NCBI GenBank assembly: GCA_905206195.1
Contig: CAJLGN010000110.1
Span: 1-5,755, forward strand
From: an uncultured Roseburia sp.
GTDB taxonomy: Bacteria; Bacillota; Clostridia; Lachnospirales; Lachnospiraceae
Reading direction: 5' to 3'
Length of the DNA stretch: 5,755 nt
Shown here: positions 1-5,375 of the stretch, in pieces
Layout of the letters: every line of letters starts with the position of its first letter
How positions within the stretch are numbered: position 1 is the stretch's first letter
Position numbers and translations under genes: made by a program
Notes under the pieces: generated by a model
The model's database searches: none
Told to the model about the DNA's origin: nothing
Seen by the model: the letters and a program-made list of their open reading frames with translations, nothing else

Positions 1-213
1 CTCGCGGAAAGCCTCGGCGGGGCGGAGGAGACAAAGCTTCGCTACGCACACGTTTTGGATCTGGACACGCACCAGTTTTCTATGAGGATGTACGAGGTGC
101 AGGGCCATTCCGCAGAGGCGGCAGAGCGGGAGTCGGAGGAGTACCAGGTACAGACGACCAGACTTTATCATATTGCGGAGAGCTTTATCCGTCAGATTCG
201 CGAGATGTTATAG
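1..213 (+). CDS. C-terminal part of an unidentified protein (5' end outside window)
   Basis: Frame 1 is open from the window edge to a TAG at 211-213, giving 70 residues. I do not recognise the family. The visible part begins with a short stretch that could be a beta-strand pair (YAHVLDLDTHQFSMRMYEV). A highly charged, Glu-rich helical tail follows and ends RLYHIAESFIRQIREML, with no membrane segment, signal or cysteine. Codon use is ordinary and GC-rich, like the neighbouring genes. The gene converges on the cwlD-like gene and overlaps its end by 6 nt: the last sense codon, TTA (Leu), is also the TAA stop of the opposite gene. No intrinsic terminator follows the stop; any such signal would lie inside the opposing gene. 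That it is a real gene end is likely from the long open frame and the tidy convergent junction. The function is unknown. Confidence 0.7.
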   Translation, partial: LAESLGGAEETKLRYAHVLDLDTHQFSMRMYEVQGHSAEAAERESEEYQVQTTRLYHIAESFIRQIREML

Positions 214-903
214 GAGAGACTCTGACTCCAGATATTCAAGAATCCCCATATAGATGGCGCGGGCAAGTTTATTCTGGTAGTCGGTGTCCAGCAAAAGCTC
301 CGCCTCGGTTGGATTACTCAAAAACCCACATTCTACAATCACTGTAGGTGTGGGTGTTTTTTTTAGGAGATAGTAACTCTCATTTGCTTTGGCGACCCGG
401 TGATTTTCTGGGTCCACCCGGGAGATCAGGCTTTCTTGCAGGATTGTCGCAAGTTTCTCGCCCTGTGGAGACTGCCCGTAGAAAAAGACCTGGGCGCCTT
501 TCACATCGGCAGTCGTGTAGCTGTTCTGATGGAGGCTCACGGTGAAGATGGGGTTCGTTTCGGTGATAATCTGGCAGCGTTTTTGCATATCCGAAGCTTT
601 TTTGTTGGTGGCATCGGCTGGATAGAGCCCGGTGTCTGAATCTCTTGTCAGGACGACATCGATCTCTTTTTGTTCCAGAAGCTCCTTTAATTTGAGGGAG
701 AGGGCAAGATTGATATCTTTTTCCAGAGCACCGTTTACGCCCACCTTGCCGGGGTCGGAACCTCCGTGACCGGCATCGATGACGATACACAGCTTTTTTG
801 AGACGGCCTTTTCACTCTGCACAAGCACGGCTCCCTGACGCGCCAAAATAAATGCCGCCAGTATAAGGCATACCGCCATCGCAAGCTCCATTTTTTTCTT
901 CAT
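208..903 (-). CDS. cwlD: N-acetylmuramoyl-L-alanine amidase, CwlD-like (Amidase_3)
   Basis: The 231-residue protein has an N-terminal signal/anchor (residues 6-21, hydrophobic after MKKK) and one Amidase_3 zinc-hydrolase domain (about 38-226). Visible zinc and catalytic positions are H46 in DAGHGGSDPG, E61 in LEKDINL, H125 in SLHQNS and E191 in VECGFLSNP. Amidases of this family cut the bond between muramic acid and the stem peptide of peptidoglycan. The length matches B. subtilis CwlD (237 aa), and the GAQVFFYG segment and C-terminal layout resemble it. CwlD works in sporulating cells with the deacetylase PdaA to make muramic-delta-lactam in spore cortex. Assignment to CwlD rather than another short amidase rests on remembered similarity. 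The start at 901-903 is supported by GGGAG six bases upstream. That ribosome site lies inside a terminator-like hairpin at 904-953, so expression may need readthrough. The gene follows the GH18 gene by 84 bp on the same strand. Confidence 0.85.
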   Translation of the reverse strand: MKKKMELAMAVCLILAAFILARQGAVLVQSEKAVSKKLCIVIDAGHGGSDPGKVGVNGALEKDINLALSLKLKELLEQKEIDVVLTRDSDTGLYPADATNKKASDMQKRCQIITETNPIFTVSLHQNSYTTADVKGAQVFFYGQSPQGEKLATILQESLISRVDPENHRVAKANESYYLLKKTPTPTVIVECGFLSNPTEAELLLDTDYQNKLARAIYMGILEYLESESLL

Positions 904-953
904 AAAAAACTCCCGGAAATTTGCTCATATAAAGATATTCGCAAATTCCGGGA
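904..953 (-). terminator. Terminator-like hairpin overlapping the cwlD ribosome binding site
   Basis: On the minus strand TCCCGGAATTTGC (953-941) pairs with GCAAATTTCCGGGA (924-911), a 13-bp stem with one bulged base and a 16-nt AT-rich loop. It is followed by G and six T residues (909-904), then directly by the ATG of cwlD. This has the form of an intrinsic terminator for the upstream GH18 transcript. The GGGAG ribosome site of cwlD (914-910) forms the 3' foot of the stem, so the folded hairpin both ends transcription and hides the site. It could be a simple terminator with cwlD served by readthrough, or an attenuator. Confidence 0.7.
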
Positions 954-987
954 ATTAGAACAGTGTTGCTGTCACAGGGACGCGGCA

Positions 988-2754
988 CTAATTGATATAT
1001 TTGATGACGGTGTCCCAGACATTACTGCTCTCCAGACCAAGTTTCCAGAAAGCGCCTCCGGCAAGCTGATTTGCCTGCAGGACTTTTAGCTTTTCCTCCA
1101 GGGAGGTGGCATCCTCCACCCATATCTTATAGGTCACGCCACCGTTTATATATTCTACATAATACTGGGCAGTTTCCTCGGACCACACAGGCACGGCGCC
1201 GTTTGTACTGATGAGCCGCTGCACCTCATTCATGCTGGCAGAGTAGACACCAAGCTCGTAACCGGTATATTCCACGGTGTCATCCGCGGTATCTTCGCCC
1301 GTATTTTCTCCTTCCCCGGCGGTGGTTGGAGTCTCGCTCCAGACGCGGGTGTAGAACGGCATTCCGAGAATGAGCTGTTCTGCTGGGACTTCCTTTAGAG
1401 TGTTTGCGACACCCTCGCTGACGAAGCCGATGGAGGCGACAGAGCCGGCCTCCTCGGAGCCGGAGTAGTGCTCATCGTAAGCCATCAGCATGATGTAATC
1501 CGCGAAGACGGCCTGCTCCGCGCGATTATAAAATGCGGTGTAATCCGTCGGAGCATAGTTGTCAACAGACAGCACAATCCCATTGTTTGCACATTTTAAA
1601 GATAACTCGCGGATAAACTGCACGTAGGCATCACCAACGGAGGGGTCCAGAGACTCGAAGTCGACGTTGATACCGTCCAGATTATACTGGATTGCTGCCG
1701 AGATCAGATTATTGATCAGATTCTCCCTGCGCGAGGTGTAGGTGAGAACCTCTGTCGTGCTCGGGTTTTCAATGCCTTGGTCTCTCGCTCCAAAGTTGCT
1801 CACAAGAGCCCAGACCTCAATGTTGTTCTGATGGCAGTAATTGACGTAATCGCTGCTGGCGAGGGAACCGATGTTGCCGCTCGTGTCCTTTAAATAAAAC
1901 CAGGTCGGGGAGACGACATTGATTCCCTTTGTGCTCTGGAGCACATTGGCAATATTGTTGTTGGCGGTGGCGTTTGTGACTTGATGCCAGCCGAGATTAA
2001 TCTTGAAATTTTTTCGGATATGGGTGAACTCCTCTGGCACATAGTCGCTGACAAGTGTCTTTGTGGAAGTGTTTCCGAGAGATTTGGACTTCACATAGCC
2101 AATGATCCCGTCGGCGGTGGCAACTTTCGTCCACTTCTCATCCGGCGCGAGGACGGTCAGTTCCTGACCTTTTTCCACGTCCATGAGGATCGGGCTTTTA
2201 ATTCCTCCCTGATAGCGCAGTTCGGTGCTTTTCTTGGAGGATGCGACTGACTTATCCCCCCACTGGTTTGTGATCACGATGCGGTTTGGAGATTCATACA
2301 GCGCGTAAGAAAAATCGGAATACTGTTTCACAAAGTCCACTGCAATATAAGCAGTGTTGGCGTTTAACTTCACAATCGGATGATCCAGAGTGTTGGAGGT
2401 CTTCGTGACATAATATGAGGTGCTTTCCGCCTCCGCAAGAATGAGATCTGTAGCTGTTGTGTAAAGCAGCTTATTCTCGTTCGCATCCCAGTAGAAACGG
2501 GCGTTGATCAGATCGTGGACAGTATTGTAATCCAAATAGACATTACCGTCGATCATTCTTCCGTGCACACTTAAGACTTCATTATTAAAAATGACAGCGA
2601 CATCCTCCGATGAGGTCATCTCATAATAGTCCGTCAGCTCCTGCCTCTCCTTGGAAGGTGTATATTTTTCAATGAATTTCCCTAGCAGCATAAAAAGTGA
2701 TACGATGATGATTAAGATAACGGCGGCAAAAACCGGAATAACTTTTTTCTTCAT
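988..2754 (-). CDS. Membrane-anchored glycoside hydrolase family 18 protein with SH3-like domain
   Basis: The protein is 588 residues from the ATG at 2752-2754. An N-terminal membrane anchor or uncleaved signal (about 5-25, after MKKK) puts the rest outside the cell. Residues about 50-165 resemble the paired copper-amine-oxidase-N-like stalk repeats common in Clostridia. Residues about 178-227 look like a bacterial SH3 domain (KGQELTVLAPDEKWTKV...GIIGYVKSKSL). From about 250 to the end is a GH18 barrel. Its signature DGINVDFE is at 360-367, with E367 the expected proton donor, and MAYD at 425-427 is the usual substrate-contact strand. An acidic, Thr/Gly-rich insert lies at about 477-495. The family includes YaaH/SleL and YdhD, which act on N-acetylglucosamine linkages in spore peptidoglycan; the exact substrate here is inferred. 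An in-frame ATG at 2791-2793 is rejected as start because it abuts the promoter -10. The chosen start has AAAGGG eight bases upstream. Confidence 0.88.
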   Translation of the reverse strand: MKKKVIPVFAAVILIIIVSLFMLLGKFIEKYTPSKERQELTDYYEMTSSEDVAVIFNNEVLSVHGRMIDGNVYLDYNTVHDLINARFYWDANENKLLYTTATDLILAEAESTSYYVTKTSNTLDHPIVKLNANTAYIAVDFVKQYSDFSYALYESPNRIVITNQWGDKSVASSKKSTELRYQGGIKSPILMDVEKGQELTVLAPDEKWTKVATADGIIGYVKSKSLGNTSTKTLVSDYVPEEFTHIRKNFKINLGWHQVTNATANNNIANVLQSTKGINVVSPTWFYLKDTSGNIGSLASSDYVNYCHQNNIEVWALVSNFGARDQGIENPSTTEVLTYTSRRENLINNLISAAIQYNLDGINVDFESLDPSVGDAYVQFIRELSLKCANNGIVLSVDNYAPTDYTAFYNRAEQAVFADYIMLMAYDEHYSGSEEAGSVASIGFVSEGVANTLKEVPAEQLILGMPFYTRVWSETPTTAGEGENTGEDTADDTVEYTGYELGVYSASMNEVQRLISTNGAVPVWSEETAQYYVEYINGGVTYKIWVEDATSLEEKLKVLQANQLAGGAFWKLGLESSNVWDTVIKYIN

Positions 2755-2762
2755 GCAAAAAA

Positions 2763-2773
2763 CCCTTTCTTCT
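2763..2773 (-). promoter_or_regulatory. Ribosome binding site fixing the GH18 start
   Basis: The minus strand reads AGAAGAAAGGG (2773-2763) followed by an 8-nt spacer and the ATG at 2754-2752. The upstream in-frame ATG at 2793 has no such site. This decides for the 588-residue product over a 601-residue one. Confidence 0.65.
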
Positions 2774-2793
2774 TCTGAGACATTTACGTGCAT

Positions 2794-2821
2794 ATTGTAG
2801 CATATAAAGTGCCAAATTCAA
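2794..2821 (-). promoter_or_regulatory. Sigma-A-type promoter of the GH18 gene
   Basis: On the minus strand, TTGAAT (2821-2816) is separated by 16 nt from an extended -10, TGCTACAAT (TACAAT at 2799-2794). Transcription would start near 2787, downstream of the first in-frame ATG (2793-2791). That ATG would therefore be absent from the mRNA. The leader to the ATG at 2754 would be about 33 nt. Confidence 0.65.
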
Positions 2822-2870
2822 AGTGTTTTCCGCAGAAGGAGCAGAGTTTTGTCGTATAAAGTGTGGACGG

Positions 2871-2898
2871 AAAAAGGGGCCGCCCACTTGTGGCAGCC
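2871..2898 (-). terminator. Probable intrinsic terminator after the kinase/P-loop/small-protein cluster
   Basis: On the minus strand GGCTGCCAC (2898-2890) pairs with GTGGGCGGCC (2887-2878), with one G.U pair, one bulged base and a very short loop. It is followed by CC and five T residues (2875-2871). It lies about 110 nt after the stop of the small gene at 3009-3239. In the other direction the same stem is followed by TCGTTTTCCTCTTTTT (2899-2914), so it could act both ways. Confidence 0.6.
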
Positions 2899-3008
2899 TC
2901 GTTTTCCTCTTTTTGTCAAATATGTGTTTTCTGTATATCACAGTATGACCGGGCATTGAGGAGCTCAGTCATCCTGCTTTGGTTACAAGTTTCATTAAAA
3001 ATTTTTAT

Positions 3009-3239
3009 TTACGATAAATCTTTTTTTACTCTGTCAAAATGAATCTCTTTTAACACCCCCTCATCAAAGACATAATCTCGCATATAATTGCTCTCTTCGT
3101 TTACACACAGCTGGCTGGTTACGGTTTTGGAATTACTGGGATATCCCTCCAGCCAGATTGTGATGCCCCTGTTCTCCAGAGAAGTAAGCTCCAGATACAG
3201 GCGCTGCATATGTTTGTGTTCCAATGTGACATCCCCCAT
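3009..3239 (-). CDS. Small conserved-looking hypothetical protein (76 aa)
   Basis: A 76-residue soluble acidic/basic protein of unknown function. It has no signal, membrane segment or cysteine cluster. The middle reads like a compact alpha/beta fold: a helix (HMQRLYLELTSLENR), a strand (GITIWLEGYPS), then NYMRDYVFDEGVLKEIHFDRV near the C-terminus. The text has the character of a real protein, and it sits between a P-loop gene (91 bp upstream) and a probable terminator, all on the same strand. The weak point is the start. The ATG at 3237-3239 has no ribosome site, and an in-frame TGA lies three codons upstream. The internal ATG at 3207-3209 has only a weak GGA upstream. It could be a translated small gene with a poor start, or a remnant. 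The product is placed with the kinase cluster only by position. Confidence 0.5.
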   Translation of the reverse strand: MGDVTLEHKHMQRLYLELTSLENRGITIWLEGYPSNSKTVTSQLCVNEESNYMRDYVFDEGVLKEIHFDRVKKDLS

Positions 3240-3299
3240 AAGTAATCAAATGACCAAAAAATTCGCCAGTTACGGTTTCGTGATATATACTGCGTATCG

Positions 3300-3321
3300 C
3301 TGCCTGATCCCCGGCAGGCAG
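3300..3321. other. Hairpin between the P-loop gene and the small gene
   Basis: CTGCCTG (3300-3306) and CAGGCAG (3315-3321) form a perfect 7-bp stem around an 8-nt loop, ten bases after the stop codon of the P-loop gene. No T-run follows on either strand, so it is not a standard intrinsic terminator. It could stabilise the 3' end or be a processing site in the cluster mRNA. Confidence 0.4.
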
Positions 3322-3330
3322 ATAAGAAGT

Positions 3331-3966
3331 CTAGACCTCCGCGAGCAGTGTCTCAAAGAATGAGAACAACTCTTTTCCGATACGAAAGGGGTTTTGAATC
3401 AAAGGGACATTTGCCATAGCGACGCGATGACTCCCGGAAAAACGATGCAGATTCCTCCTGCTCCCCGTTTGCACAAGGTAACAAAAACCTTCCCCAAGGT
3501 TCACTGAGCTTTGCAGTTGAAGAAAAAAGGCTTCGTATTTCCAGATCTTCCACGGCGCAAGGCTGCCGAGTACCAGCTTGCGGTCACAGCGGAGAAATTC
3601 CGCGATATCCGCCTCATTTAAGTATCCCAGATCTAAAATCAAGTAATCATATCCTTGATTGAGCAGAGTGGGTATCCGCGCAGCGGATACGTGGGGGTAA
3701 TAGTCCACGCCCTGCATGCGGAAGAAGTCCGCGCTGCCAGAAACGTTGGAACGTGTGTGCACGGCAGGAAAACACTGTGATTCCGGTGCAAGTTGTGAAA
3801 TTTCGCTCCTGGTGTGCATCTCAAGAAATGCAGTTTTTTTCCTTCGCTTTGATGCGCAGTAGCCGCATAAAGAGAGCGCCAGATGCGTTACCCCAACGCC
3901 GGAGTCACAGCCGAGCACCCCCACAGTCGTGTGGGTTTTTGTCCCGTTTTGATCAAAGCCAAAAAT
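3331..3966 (-). CDS. MinD/ParA-like P-loop protein with lysine-less Walker A, apparent ATT start
   Basis: Counting from the ATT at 3964-3966 the product is 211 residues. The first strand and loop, VGVLGCDSGVGVTHLALSL (15-33), occupy the position of the deviant Walker A of MinD/ParA proteins, but the signature lysine is V26 and the following positions are T27-H28. A Walker B-like strand YLILDLG has its Asp at 112. The C-terminal part (MANVPLIQNPFRIGKELFSF) resembles the end of the P-loop domain fused to the upstream kinase, so the two look paralogous. The kinase gene's last codons overlap this gene by 14 nt. AGGAGG (3980-3975) stands 8 nt before ATT, the codon after the in-frame stop being AAA and then ATT. 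The only conventional start is a GTG at 3922-3924, which has no ribosome site, lies in a hairpin, and would trim 14 residues. The function may be nucleotide sensing or partner binding rather than standard ATP hydrolysis; this is inference. Confidence 0.72.
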   Translation of the reverse strand: MFGFDQNGTKTHTTVGVLGCDSGVGVTHLALSLCGYCASKRRKKTAFLEMHTRSEISQLAPESQCFPAVHTRSNVSGSADFFRMQGVDYYPHVSAARIPTLLNQGYDYLILDLGYLNEADIAEFLRCDRKLVLGSLAPWKIWKYEAFFLQLQSSVNLGEGFCYLVQTGSRRNLHRFSGSHRVAMANVPLIQNPFRIGKELFSFFETLLAEV

Positions 3967-5296
3967 TTTTTATTCCTCCTTTCCTGTGTAGAATGGTAGA
4001 AATCAGCCGCTCTTTTTCGGCGGAAACATGATAGGGATCCGCGTCATTTGGAAAACAGTAAACTCGATGGTCCAGCATCCTGGCGCAGCGCCTGGCGGAT
4101 TTTTTGTTGCCGTGGTTGCAGATAAAGATTGTCTGTGGCAGCAGTGAAAGCTGCTTTCCGCAAGACACCGATGACTGGATGTCCCAGTCTGCGACGCTCA
4201 AAATGAAAAAAATGAGGTCTGCCGACTCAAGGTCAGCGATGCTGGCCGGATGCGTGCCGTAATCCATTACGATGCAGTCATCCTCAGAGACAGAGACAAA
4301 AATTCCGTCCCCGTAATCCGGCATTCCACGAAAGTGCCCGTGATAGAATATGCCCTCACGTTCCTTTACGGTATGTCTGTATTGAGCGATGGCACTGAGC
4401 GTATCGCTTGTGTCCGAGGGCTGGTAGATCGCTGGAATCCCCGATTTGGAAAGCGTGGAGGCGAGCGATATGGCAAAGTGCGTGGAACCGGCACCGGGTC
4501 TACTTCCCAGCACGGCTATATTTCTGATGAGATGCGAAGAATATCTGTACGGTTGATGTTGTGCACAAAGCAGTGCGGATTTCATGTCGCCGGCTGTCTG
4601 ATAACGCTTGGCAGGCGCGGCGGCAGTAGAGCATTTGATGATGTGTGAAAGCTGGTTTGAACATTTGGAATCTGCCGCATCGGCGAGGAACTCCAATATT
4701 TTGCCCAGCCCATAGATATCGGAGGATGGCGCAGTCGGCTGCCCGTGCAAGGCTTCCGGGGCGGCAAATCCGTCCGTTCCGTACAACTGGAAATGATTTC
4801 CAGAATCGGTAAAAAAAGAAGCAATTCCAAAGTCGATTAATTTGAGCTGATTTCCACATAATATAATATGCTCTGGTTTTAGATCCTGATACAGGATAGG
4901 GTATGGAGATAAATGATGTAGATAATCCAGTATATCACAAAGCTGGATGCCCAATTGTATGATCAGTTCCTGTGAAATGTTCTCTTGATGGAGCGCGAAA
5001 GTCTCCAGTGATTCACCCTCAATAAATTCTTCGATTATATAAACAGAATCCTCATCCTCGTCGATATCATATATGAGGGGGATTCCCGGGTGATTAAGAT
5101 TCTTTAGAAGTGCTGCTTCGGTTGGGAAGTCAGCTTCCAGAGAGAAGAAAGATTCCCGTGCCGGAGTCTTGGGGATGCGTTTGATGGCACGATAAACTTT
5201 CAGATTGAGATGTTCAGCGTGATAGACGGTACCGAAATTGCCGGAACCAAGTGTGGATAAAATCCGGTATTTGCCGAACAGGATAAATTCTTCTAT
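3953..5296 (-). CDS. Ser/Thr protein kinase fused to a MinD-like P-loop domain, apparent ATA start
   Basis: Counting from the ATA at 5294-5296 the product is 447 residues. A Hanks-type kinase domain covers about 7-245. It has a glycine loop LGSGNFGTVY (16-25), beta-3 lysine K39 in YRAIK, helix-C E60, catalytic loop YQDLKPEH (D138, K140), IDFG (D155), APE (179-181) and the KRYQT region at 230-234. The usual catalytic-loop Asn is H143. No membrane segment or PASTA domain is present. Residues about 257-447 are a P-loop domain, IAVLGSRPGAGSTHFAISLA (260-279), with Ser in place of the Walker A Lys and a Walker B-like VMDYG (D345). The first conventional start is a TTG at 4954, inside the kinase domain. 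That start would delete the glycine loop and K39. The N-lobe is intact in frame, so ATA behind AAAGGAG/GGAG is the best candidate; CTG at 5281 is a weaker choice. The cytosolic kinase presumably phosphorylates proteins on Ser/Thr; the target is unknown. Confidence 0.82.
   Translation of the reverse strand: MEEFILFGKYRILSTLGSGNFGTVYHAEHLNLKVYRAIKRIPKTPARESFFSLEADFPTEAALLKNLNHPGIPLIYDIDEDEDSVYIIEEFIEGESLETFALHQENISQELIIQLGIQLCDILDYLHHLSPYPILYQDLKPEHIILCGNQLKLIDFGIASFFTDSGNHFQLYGTDGFAAPEALHGQPTAPSSDIYGLGKILEFLADAADSKCSNQLSHIIKCSTAAAPAKRYQTAGDMKSALLCAQHQPYRYSSHLIRNIAVLGSRPGAGSTHFAISLASTLSKSGIPAIYQPSDTSDTLSAIAQYRHTVKEREGIFYHGHFRGMPDYGDGIFVSVSEDDCIVMDYGTHPASIADLESADLIFFILSVADWDIQSSVSCGKQLSLLPQTIFICNHGNKKSARRCARMLDHRVYCFPNDADPYHVSAEKERLISTILHRKGGIKNFWL
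3975..3980 (-). promoter_or_regulatory. Strong ribosome binding site positioned for an ATT start
   Basis: AGGAGG on the minus strand lies inside the last codons of the kinase gene (its Lys-Gly-Gly). It is followed by AATAAAAA (8 nt) and ATT at 3966-3964. The only ATG/GTG/TTG in the P-loop frame near it is GTG 3924, 50 nt away. Confidence 0.6.
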
Positions 5297-5316
5297 GCAG
5301 GCTCCGCTCCTTTCAT
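5293..5316 (-). other. Possible leader mini-ORF overlapping the kinase start
   Basis: An ATG at 5316-5314 opens a 7-codon frame (MKGAEPA) that ends in TAG at 5295-5293, overlapping the proposed ATA start as ATAG. In-frame ATGs further up (5334, 5343) would give up to 16 residues (MHEMRICYAMKGAEPA), though the one at 5343 may precede the transcript start. No ribosome site precedes it. It could couple translation by stop-restart or be accidental. Confidence 0.25.
5302..5313 (-). promoter_or_regulatory. Ribosome binding site of the kinase gene
   Basis: The minus strand reads AAAGGAGCGGAG (5313-5302). AAAGGAG is 10 nt and the second element GGAG is 5 nt before ATA at 5296-5294. The codons after ATA give EEFILFGKYRIL, a normal N-terminal lead into a kinase domain. 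Confidence 0.55.
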
Positions 5317-5346
5317 GGCGTAGCAGATTCGCATCTCATGCATATG

Positions 5347-5375
5347 TTTATATCATGAGCAATGTAGTTTTGCAA
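5347..5375 (-). promoter_or_regulatory. Sigma-A-type promoter of the kinase cluster
   Basis: On the minus strand TTGCAA (5375-5370) is followed by a 17-nt spacer and TATAAA (5352-5347), with TG one base upstream of the -10. Transcription would begin near 5340, leaving a leader of about 44 nt before the ATA codon. An inverted repeat CTCATG/CATGAG (5335-5340, 5354-5359) brackets the -10, and CATTGC occurs twice 13 nt apart across the -35. Confidence 0.65.

Noticed and set aside
208..2754. Kinase cluster and cell-wall genes as one operon controlling the wall
   Set aside because: A probable terminator at 2871-2898 and a good promoter at 2794-2821 separate them; adjacency alone does not show a shared function.
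2669..2956. A 95-codon minus-strand frame over the GH18 leader
   Set aside because: It crosses the probable terminator and the GH18 promoter, overlaps the GH18 start in another frame, and has an unprotein-like Arg-rich composition.
4250..4648. A 132-codon plus-strand frame opposite the kinase fusion
   Set aside because: It lies wholly antisense to a gene with clear domain motifs and has no ribosome site or recognisable motif.
3953..4954. A 333-residue protein starting at TTG 4954 as the complete kinase gene
   Set aside because: This start falls inside the kinase domain and removes the glycine loop and lysine, which are encoded intact upstream in the same frame.
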